Shown here piece after piece: positions 59,001 to 64,000 of a DNA stretch of 64,000 bases (position 1 is the stretch's first letter; every line of letters starts with the position of its first letter). The DNA comes from Deltaproteobacteria bacterium (GTDB lineage: Bacteria; Myxococcota_A; UBA9042). Below the pieces are notes generated by a model. It searched no databases. It worked only from the letters and a program-made list of their open reading frames with translations, and had not been told where the DNA came from. A program made the position numbers and the translations under genes. The stretch covers positions 1 to 64,000 of the forward strand of contig JACKFC010000007.1 in NCBI GenBank assembly GCA_020632665.1, written 5' to 3'.

Positions 59001-59482
59001 TCGGCTGCCCAGGCAACGGCCTGCTCGGGGCGCTCGTATTGCATGCGGTCGAGGACGTCAGCGACTTCGCGGGCAAAGACCAGCTCGCGTGCGGTTGCGG
59101 CCGCGCCCGCGACGTCGTCTTGGTCGCCGTGGAGGTAGGCGCGCACCATGGCGAAATCGGGATGGGCCAGGTGTGCACGAAGCCGCGTGACCAAGGCGAT
59201 GGCCTGCCGCTCCGGTCGTTGCGCCGCGGTGTCGAGGGGCCCGAGGTCGAGGATGCAGGCGGTGGCGGCATCGAGGGCGGCACGTGGGAAGGGGAAGGCG
59301 AGCGAAGCCGCGACGCGATCAGGGCCGGCAGCCAGCTTGTGCCGCAGCCAGCGTTCCATGCCGCGGCTGCCCACGACGACCTCCACGGCGACGAAGGGAT
59401 CGACGCGCTGCTGCCGCAATTCGCCGGCCAGCGCCTCGGCCAAGGCGTCGGTATTCGGTTCGCGGTGCAGGATGAGTGACAC
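56066..59482 (-). CDS. recC: RecC, chi-recognition subunit of exodeoxyribonuclease V
   Basis: A 1138-residue protein starting at GTG 59482, with GGAGG 6 bases upstream. N-terminal 'VVGSRGMERWLRHKLA' and 'DRVAASLAFPFPRAALD' match the RecC N-terminus; later 'LHLFGLSTLGKRDIAQIDAI', 'LTPRDIVVMTPDIETYAPL' and 'PFRVIALLGMDDGVFPRG' are conserved RecC segments, all lying in the inactive helicase-like domains that scan for chi. The C-terminal third is an inactive nuclease-like domain, with no D-x-K motif found. It heads the operon; the preceding 162-bp gap to the divergent lipoprotein should carry its promoter. Confidence 0.93.
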   Translation of the reverse strand: MSLILHREPNTDALAEALAGELRQQRVDPFVAVEVVVGSRGMERWLRHKLAAGPDRVAASLAFPFPRAALDAATACILDLGPLDTAAQRPERQAIALVTRLRAHLAHPDFAMVRAYLHGDQDDVAGAAATARELVFAREVADVLDRMQYERPEQAVAWAADIDAAPTEHRWLARLLAESLQEDAPAARQCRLLRAPARPDLRDAPPLHLFGLSTLGKRDIAQIDAIARSMTVHLYLLAPSSAWWEHIRTAWEARAALRQEAADPSALAEALHQQNPLLAALGKPSRDLQGWLEEIDYLEPTPPARRGVAAATTLGQLHSWIDEAGDRDALGPLTPDPSLELHACFGALRQVEALRDRLLALLDQDLTLTPRDIVVMTPDIETYAPLCSAVFARRGVGANGRLPALPAHVADLGLRSTNPLAALLLWLLDASEGRLTASMVCDLAGHEAVRLRFGLQAEDVESMRALAAASGMRWGEDADARRAADQPPTAEHTLRFGLERLALGALCPDQDARSRLHEGADADEAHALPLTSEALRTPTLRRHFGILAQLTGELEAVRSGMSTPRTPQQWRALLRGAVDRLGATPARARWLRAELDETLEGLLPDAELELMPAAVRRVLRGAFELPARGDRPVTGGITVCSLEPMRSVPFRVIALLGMDDGVFPRGRPPTSWSPFATPEPGERDRREVDRHLLLEAVLSAQDHLLVFWDGFDLQRGEQRPAAVPIEELLDLLVDRSATEDAERKAWVHAWPMQPWSPRRFEAEMHPSFDADLAAAAADLETLRRGEGSAVPRGAAVAARARGAAPGALSAEPTPAELDAHKLARELYDGPSALLQRRLRVRQPEDVVALEEREPFDLDGLGIWGLADRALAMLLQAQGRAEAEPPDGGDPAADEVRNARIDAFEAVERGTGRLPHGLVGRAYCEDAFAQAEAAFSSLLMVLEDPSQARDGPLTAHVDEILLRCAPHFRLGGRMYWATASKRANAKLHLEGTAAALIARIALGDAADVMCTLVGQKATVTLVPPDREQSLVLIRALLQARASLRAEVRPIFARTSWALIEALGGVPPSASLPKERAAAQRAMMRAWAGDDYGGIAGDVSAPATAALWADWQPDDEIEALHAEAMVVYGPTLTLLGGGAP

Positions 59483-59644
59483 GTGATTCCTCCGTCGGGG
59501 GCCAAGATGGGCGGCACGGCAGGGTGGCGCAAGGGGTCGAGGGGAGGGGGGCTGTCACAACCTGTCGCATTGCAGCGCGTGAGGAGTCTGCCGTTGCCAC
59601 CGATCGTCGTAGGCGCTAGAACATCGCGCGTGGAGGCCTCCCCG

Positions 59645-60496
59645 ATGTTCCGTTCTGTCGCATGGTCGATCGTCGTCGTTTTCGTGGTCGCGGGATGCAG
59701 CAGCCGGGACGGTCGCGATCCGCGCCCGCTCGCGCCTCCTGCGCGACCGCCCGCGCCCTGGGTCGAAGAGGCGCCGCCTACGCTGCGCAACGCACTCGCG
59801 GGCCGGACGCAGGCCCCGTTGCGGGTCCGCGTCAAGCGCGCCTACTTGGGCACCGGCTACGCCTGGTTGCAGGTCCACGACGACGATGCCGCCGAGGCCT
59901 GGGTCGCCGTGCCGGCGCTCGCTGCGACGCCGACCGATGCGTTCACGATCGCCGAGTATGTGGTGACCGATGGCCACGCTGCGCCGATCGCCGGCGAGCG
60001 CATCGACGCGATGTTGCTCGCGACCGACGTCTATGGCCCCGACATCGCGCTTCGGACCAATGGCGAGGACGCCGTGCTCGATCCGCTGCTGCCGCCGATC
60101 GAGGTTACCGGTAGCGCCGCGATCTCGCCGGTGAAGGTCGAGCCGGTGGGACCGACGATCCTTGAATTGCGCAAGCGTCGTGGCGAGTTGGTCGGGCATA
60201 CCGTGCGGCTGCGGGCGCAGGTGATGCGCGTGATTCCGCGGGTGGCCGGCCTGAACTGGGCTTGGCTGCGCGACGGGAGCGCGGAAGGCCCGGATGGCTC
60301 GCTGTTGGTCGGGCTTCGCGCCGCGCTCGAGCCAGGGATGGTACTCGAGCTCGAGGGTGTGTTGACGGCCGACCGGGCGCTTGCGGGGCGCCGGCTCGAT
60401 ATCGTTCTCGAACCGGCGCGTGTTGCTGCGGCCGAGGCGAAGGGTCCGGCGACCGTTGCGCCTCCTGCGCAGGAACCGCGTGGAGCGGCGCAATAG
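59645..60496 (+). CDS. Lipoprotein with an OB-fold-like domain
   Basis: Start ATG 59645 with GGAGG 7-8 bases upstream. The 283-residue product has lipobox 'VVAGC', a Pro/Arg-rich linker, and two copies of a beta-rich segment ('PLRVRVKRAYLGTGYAWLQV' and 'TVRLRAQVMRVIPRVAGLNW') that resemble OB-fold DNA- or ligand-binding strands ('V-x-V-x-x-a-x-x-x-x-x-n-W-x-x-v-x-D'). Both copies have a Trp followed by an acidic turn, as in bacterial 'nucleotide-binding' OB domains of envelope proteins. Function unknown. Divergent from recC. Confidence 0.78.
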   Translation: MFRSVAWSIVVVFVVAGCSSRDGRDPRPLAPPARPPAPWVEEAPPTLRNALAGRTQAPLRVRVKRAYLGTGYAWLQVHDDDAAEAWVAVPALAATPTDAFTIAEYVVTDGHAAPIAGERIDAMLLATDVYGPDIALRTNGEDAVLDPLLPPIEVTGSAAISPVKVEPVGPTILELRKRRGELVGHTVRLRAQVMRVIPRVAGLNWAWLRDGSAEGPDGSLLVGLRAALEPGMVLELEGVLTADRALAGRRLDIVLEPARVAAAEAKGPATVAPPAQEPRGAAQ

Positions 60497-60526
60497 GACG
60501 TTGGCCTTCGGGCTTGTTGGGGGGTC

Positions 60527-60595
60527 TCGCACAGGTGTCCGGCACCTGTGCGATTGGGGCGCGAGGCCTCGCACAGGTGCCGGACACCTGTGTGA
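60527..60595. repeat. Two hairpins in mutually inverted orientation
   Basis: Two near-palindromes, 60527-60553 and 60569-60595. The first is TCGCACAGGTG-TCCGG-CACCTGTGCGA (10-bp perfect stem around a 5-base loop), the second CGCACAGGTG-CCGGA-CACCTGTGTG. The cores GGTGTCCGGCACC and GGTGCCGGACACC are reverse complements of each other, so the second unit is an inverted copy of the first, 42 bp away. They lie between 59645-60496 and gshB and may act as terminator, REP-like element or protein-binding site. Confidence 0.65.
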
Positions 60596-60628
60596 ATGGG
60601 CCCCGCGCGACGGGTTGAGGAGTACTCG

Positions 60629-61594
60629 ATGACGCGAATCTCGACTTCCGACGCGACGTCGCGCCACCTCTTCGTCGCCGATCCGATGGACAACTGGCGG
60701 GTCGACCAAGACAGCACGTTCGGCCTGATGCTGGAGGTGCAGCGCCGCGGCCAGGTCGTCTGGCACTGCACCCCAGCCGGACTGCTCGGCCGTTCCGGCG
60801 GTGCCAGGGTACGAGCCCGCCGCGCCACCGTACAGCCGGTGCAGGGCGACCACGTCGAGTTCGGTCCGGTCGAAGAGCTCCCGCTCGAAGCCTTCCAGGT
60901 CGTCTGGATGCGCAAGGACCCGCCCTTCGACATGACCTACATCGCGGCGACCTACGTGCTCGACCAGGCCCCCGCCGGAACGCGCGTACTCAACCGCCCG
61001 TCCTCGCTGCGCGATTGGAACGAGAAGGCCGCCGTTCTGCGCTTTCCGCGCTGGACCCCGCCGTGCCTGCTCAGTCGGGACATGGCCGCGATCAAGCGAT
61101 TCGCAGCCGAGGTCGGCGGCTCGATCGTGCTCAAGCCGCTGTCGTTTTCGGGCGGCAACGGCGTGGTCGCGATCCATCCCGGCGACCTCAACACCAACGC
61201 GCTGATCGAGATGTCGACCCGGATGGGCCAGGAGTTCGTGCTCGCGCAGGGCTACCTGCCGGCCGTGACCGCAGGCGACAAGCGCGTGATCTTGGTGGAT
61301 GGCGTGGCGCGCGGCGTGCTGTTGCGCATCCCCCCGCCGGACGATTTGCGTGGCAATATCCACGTCGGGGCCACGGTTCGGATGGACACCCTGACCACCC
61401 GCGAGCAATCCATTTGCGAGGAGGTCGGCGCGCAGTTGAAGGCCGCCGGCCACGTCTTCGTCGGCATCGACCTGATCGGCGAGCACCTGACCGAGATCAA
61501 CGTGACGAGCCCGACCGGGATCCGGGAAATCCTGGCGCTCGGCGGACCCGACCTCGCAGCCGAGCTGGTCGACGCATCGCTGGCGCGCCCTTGA
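60629..61594 (+). CDS. gshB: Glutathione synthetase
   Basis: Start ATG 60629 follows GAGGAGTACTCG. The 321-residue ATP-grasp ligase has 'FVADPMDNWRVDQDSTFGLM' at the N-terminus (prok GSH-synth N domain), 'VLKPLSFSGGNGVVAI' (ATP-binding Gly-rich loop), 'DKRVILVDGVARGVLLRIPP' and 'FVGIDLIGEHLTEINVTSPT' (metal-binding Asp/Glu/Asn, as in E. coli GshB). It joins gamma-glutamylcysteine and glycine to make glutathione. No gshA is in the window. Length matches E. coli GshB (about 315). Glutathione would serve the GSTs encoded at 16977, 29601 and possibly 35479. Confidence 0.95.
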   Translation: MTRISTSDATSRHLFVADPMDNWRVDQDSTFGLMLEVQRRGQVVWHCTPAGLLGRSGGARVRARRATVQPVQGDHVEFGPVEELPLEAFQVVWMRKDPPFDMTYIAATYVLDQAPAGTRVLNRPSSLRDWNEKAAVLRFPRWTPPCLLSRDMAAIKRFAAEVGGSIVLKPLSFSGGNGVVAIHPGDLNTNALIEMSTRMGQEFVLAQGYLPAVTAGDKRVILVDGVARGVLLRIPPPDDLRGNIHVGATVRMDTLTTREQSICEEVGAQLKAAGHVFVGIDLIGEHLTEINVTSPTGIREILALGGPDLAAELVDASLARP

Positions 61595-61685
61595 GCGAAT
61601 TGGCGCATCTGGCGATCGAGGTCGTCACGAACTGCGCCGCGTCGCGACCTTGCTGCACGAGCCACGAAGGCTCGGGGAGGCCACG

Positions 61686-62849
61686 ATGCACCGAGTTTCG
61701 TCCATTCCCACCTCGTTCGGCGTGCCGCTCCTGCTGCTCGTCGCGTGTGCCAGCTGCAGCGGCGAGGCCAAGGCGACCCCACCGAAGTCGTCCCACGCGG
61801 CGGCACCTCAACCGAAAAAGGGCAAGACCGTGAACCAACGACGCACCTTCACCAAGCCCGCCGAGGCGGAGCTCCGCAGGCACCTGACACCGCTGCAGTT
61901 CGAAGTGACGCAGCGCGACGCGACCGAGCGCGCCTTCGCCAACACCTATTGGGACAACCACGCCGAGGGCATCTACGTCGACGTCGTCACCGGCGAGCCG
62001 CTCTTCGCCTCGCGCGACAAATTCGACTCCGGCACCGGCTGGCCGAGCTTCACCAAGCCGATCGAAGACGGGCGCGTGGTCGAGAAAGTCGACCGAAAAT
62101 ACGGCATGGTCCGGCGCGAAGTGCGGAGCGCGGCGGGTGATTCGCACCTCGGACACGTCTTCGACGACGGGCCGCGTCCATCGCGCCAACGCTACTGCAT
62201 CAACTCGGCGTCGCTGCGCTTCGTCCCGGTCGCCAAGATGCAGTCCGAGGGCTACGGCGACTGGCTCCCGGCCGCGACGGGCGCCGCACCGCCGGCGGCA
62301 GACGCGACGGCGAACGCGTGCACCACGCCGGCCCCCGGCCAAGCCCCCGGCTGTGAGAGCAGCTTCGAGGAGGTGGTGATCGCGGGCGGCTGCTTCTGGG
62401 GCATGGAAGAGTTGATCCGCGCCATCCCCGGCGTCATCGAGACCGAAGTGGGCTACGCCGGCGGCGCCGTCGCGAACCCGACCTACGACAAGGTCAAGCG
62501 CGGCAATACGGGCCACGCAGAGTCGGTTCGGGTCGTCTTCGATCCCAAGGTGCTGCCGCTCCGCACGCTCTTGGTGGATGGGTTCTTCCGGATGCACGAC
62601 CCGACGACCATGAACCGCCAAGGCAACGACGTCGGCAGCCAGTACCGCTCGGCGATCTTCGTTGCGGACGACACGCAACGCGCCGTCGCGAAGGAGGCGA
62701 TCGCGGCGGCCCAGAAGTCAGGCCGCTGGAAGCGCCCGATCGTGACCGAGGTCGTCGACTTCAAGGGCTTCACCCGCGCAGAGGCCTACCACCAGGACTA
62801 CCTGCAGCGGAACCCCGGCGGCTATACCTGCCACTTCCTGCGCGACTGA
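61686..62849 (+). CDS. msrBA: Secreted MsrB-MsrA fusion lipoprotein
   Basis: Start ATG 61686 with GGGAGG 6 bases upstream. A lipobox-like segment 'LVACASC' suggests export with lipidation. Residues 50-200 are MsrB: 'GTGWPSF', 'GDSHLGHVF' and catalytic C171 in 'RYCINSASLRF'; the zinc CxxC pair of many MsrBs is replaced by 'VDVVTG', so this is a zinc-free type. Residues 225-387 are MsrA with catalytic C236 in 'GGCFWGMEE', then 'EVGYAGG' and 'GHAESVRVVFDP'. The order B-A is the reverse of the better-known A-B fusions. The protein repairs R- and S-methionine sulfoxides in envelope proteins. A thioredoxin-like reductant, possibly the DsbA-like lipoprotein, would be required. Confidence 0.92.
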   Translation: MHRVSSIPTSFGVPLLLLVACASCSGEAKATPPKSSHAAAPQPKKGKTVNQRRTFTKPAEAELRRHLTPLQFEVTQRDATERAFANTYWDNHAEGIYVDVVTGEPLFASRDKFDSGTGWPSFTKPIEDGRVVEKVDRKYGMVRREVRSAAGDSHLGHVFDDGPRPSRQRYCINSASLRFVPVAKMQSEGYGDWLPAATGAAPPAADATANACTTPAPGQAPGCESSFEEVVIAGGCFWGMEELIRAIPGVIETEVGYAGGAVANPTYDKVKRGNTGHAESVRVVFDPKVLPLRTLLVDGFFRMHDPTTMNRQGNDVGSQYRSAIFVADDTQRAVAKEAIAAAQKSGRWKRPIVTEVVDFKGFTRAEAYHQDYLQRNPGGYTCHFLRD

Positions 62850-64000
62850 ACGACCACGACGAAGCCGAGGAGCAGCAATACGAGCGCCGTGCCATGCGCG
62901 CGCAGCGGGCCCGAACCAGCGGGGTTGGCGCTGCAGGCGAGGGCGCCCTCGGCGAGCGGCGGCGGCGCCTGCCACATGCCGAGCGTTCCGCCGACGGTCG
63001 AGAACGTGGCGCCGGCGGCGAGCAAGCGGTCGATATCCGAGCCGAGCCGGATGTGGTCGAGCTTGCCGTCGGTGCCCTGGCCACCGTACCGCAGGACGAT
63101 CCAGCCACCGTGTCGCCGTGCCTCTGCGACCCAAGCGTCGACCGTCTCGGCGGAGATGCCAGCATGGACGTCCCGCACGACGACGCGGAGGTAGTCGAAA
63201 GGCTCGAGGTTGAATCCCGTCTCCAGTGTGCGCAGGTAGCCCTCTGAACCGTCGACCAACTCGAGGGCGCCGCTGTCGATGGCGCCTCCCGGCGCGGCGA
63301 ATCCGTGCGCCGAGAGACCAGCCTCGGCGAAGCGGGCGTAGGCACGGAGCACCGATGCGCGCCAGCCCTCGCCCGAATCGTTGACCCAGCTGGCGACGTC
63401 GTCGCCATACGCACCGACTTCGAATCCGTCGACCTCGGCCTGGGTCAGCGTCGCCATCGGCGTCGCGGAAGCAGCTCCGAGCCGGTTCGAGGGGAGGTAG
63501 ACCGACCCGACGACGCCGCGTCCGCGCAGGACATCGAGCACAGCGGTCACGTCGCCGTCCGGCGCGTCGAGGGCGATGCTGACCCGTGCTGGCTGCGTGG
63601 CGTCGCCGTAGCTCGCCGCCTTGCCCAGCGTGACAGCGTCGAGATCGACGCGACCAGGCGTGCCGAGCGCGAACGCGACACGGATCGTGCGGACGTCGCC
63701 GCCGACGACGAAGGTCGAGCCAGCGTCGCGCCAGGGGTTCTGCGCCGCCAGCTCGGGGTCGGACAAGGGACGCACGCGCTGCAGACGTTGGAAGCGCGTG
63801 CCGCCCTGCGCCAGCTCTTCGATCACGAGCAGGCTCAGCGCCGCAGAGGCCCGACAGCGCAGTCGAAGTGCCCAGAGCTCGCCATCCGCGGCGACCGGCA
63901 TCGCGTCCGAGCGCCACGTCGCGTGACCGCCAGACGAGAGGCTCGTGACGTTCATCGTCGCGTAGCGCTTGCCTTCCGCGGCGCCGTCGTCGGCGATCGC
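62822..64000 (-). CDS. Deacetylase-like surface protein with hydrophobic C-terminal tail (5' partial)
   Basis: The frame is open to the right edge of the window, so the N-terminus lies outside; an ATG at 63955 is internal. The N-terminal visible part resembles a carbohydrate-binding beta-sandwich ('RTIRVAFALGTPGRVDLDAV'). From about residue 120 of the visible part, 'VSIALDAPDGDVTAVLDVLR' and 'GVVGSVYLPSNRLG' match the fold of a NodB polysaccharide deacetylase, but the catalytic D-D-G and H-x(3)-H residues are not evident. The C-terminus 'ACSANPAGSG' plus a hydrophobic helix and 'RRKWQV' looks like a myxobacterial sorting signal. Probably a surface-anchored carbohydrate-binding protein. It converges with msrBA, overlapping by 28 bp. 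Confidence 0.7.
   Translation of the reverse strand, partial: AIADDGAAEGKRYATMNVTSLSSGGHATWRSDAMPVAADGELWALRLRCRASAALSLLVIEELAQGGTRFQRLQRVRPLSDPELAAQNPWRDAGSTFVVGGDVRTIRVAFALGTPGRVDLDAVTLGKAASYGDATQPARVSIALDAPDGDVTAVLDVLRGRGVVGSVYLPSNRLGAASATPMATLTQAEVDGFEVGAYGDDVASWVNDSGEGWRASVLRAYARFAEAGLSAHGFAAPGGAIDSGALELVDGSEGYLRTLETGFNLEPFDYLRVVVRDVHAGISAETVDAWVAEARRHGGWIVLRYGGQGTDGKLDHIRLGSDIDRLLAAGATFSTVGGTLGMWQAPPPLAEGALACSANPAGSGPLRAHGTALVLLLLGFVVVVQSRRKWQV

Overview
The window is GC-rich, gene-dense bacterial chromosome, about 50 genes with little spacing and many ATGA/TGATG start-stop overlaps. Several traits point to the Myxococcota (myxobacterial lineage): many secreted lipoproteins with Asp/Ala-rich linkers after the lipobox, Cys-rich secreted proteins, SBBP-type beta-propeller proteins, C-terminal tails that look like MYXO-CTERM sorting signals (24046-25875 and 62822-64000), and a metzincin-like family of the type seen in this group. 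This placement is an inference; no rRNA or other marker beyond ffh is present.

Region 1 (1-16.9 kb) is mostly envelope biology: a partial Cys-rich secreted protein, a MATE exporter, a lipoprotein with three DsbA-like domains coupled to an M28 peptidase lipoprotein, an M48 membrane peptidase with a partner of unknown function, a pectate-lyase-like lipoprotein coupled to a MobA-like nucleotidyltransferase, a large propeller lipoprotein, and a membrane protein followed by an internally deleted DinB-like remnant.

Region 2 (17-22.6 kb) is a compact operon for a molybdenum hydroxylase of the xanthine dehydrogenase family: large Mo-cofactor subunit, 2Fe-2S subunit, FAD subunit, then an XdhC-type maturation factor. 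The MobA-like gene at 11.3-12.0 kb may supply the cytosine dinucleotide cofactor.

Region 3 (22.8-32.0 kb) holds a small barrel-like protein, a pair of bacterial PH-domain membrane proteins (the second fused in frame to an SGNH-type hydrolase with a MYXO-CTERM-like tail), several secreted proteins of unknown function, a metzincin-like protein that has lost its first zinc histidine, a metaxin-like GST and the housekeeping gene ffh.

Region 4 (32.1-45.8 kb) is accessory. Base composition drops in several genes, the strand changes often, and there are gene remnants and diverged repeats. It contains a coupled P-loop ATPase/TPR pair that looks like a conflict system, a DUF4258 protein convergent with a possible nuclease, a co-directional cassette that may encode virus-like structural proteins followed by a C2-like/papain-like protein, a Cys-rich secreted protein, and a nucleotidyltransferase with a small partner plus an older remnant of a similar gene. 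No integrase, transposase or tRNA was recognised.

Region 5 (45.9-64 kb) returns to core-like genes: a very large CoA-dehydratase-type activase, an overlapping recC-recB-recD operon ending in a small lipoprotein gene, a lipoprotein, glutathione synthetase gshB, a secreted MsrB-MsrA fusion and a partial deacetylase-like surface protein. GshB, MsrBA, the DsbA-like lipoprotein and the GSTs suggest substantial thiol and redox handling in the envelope and cytoplasm.
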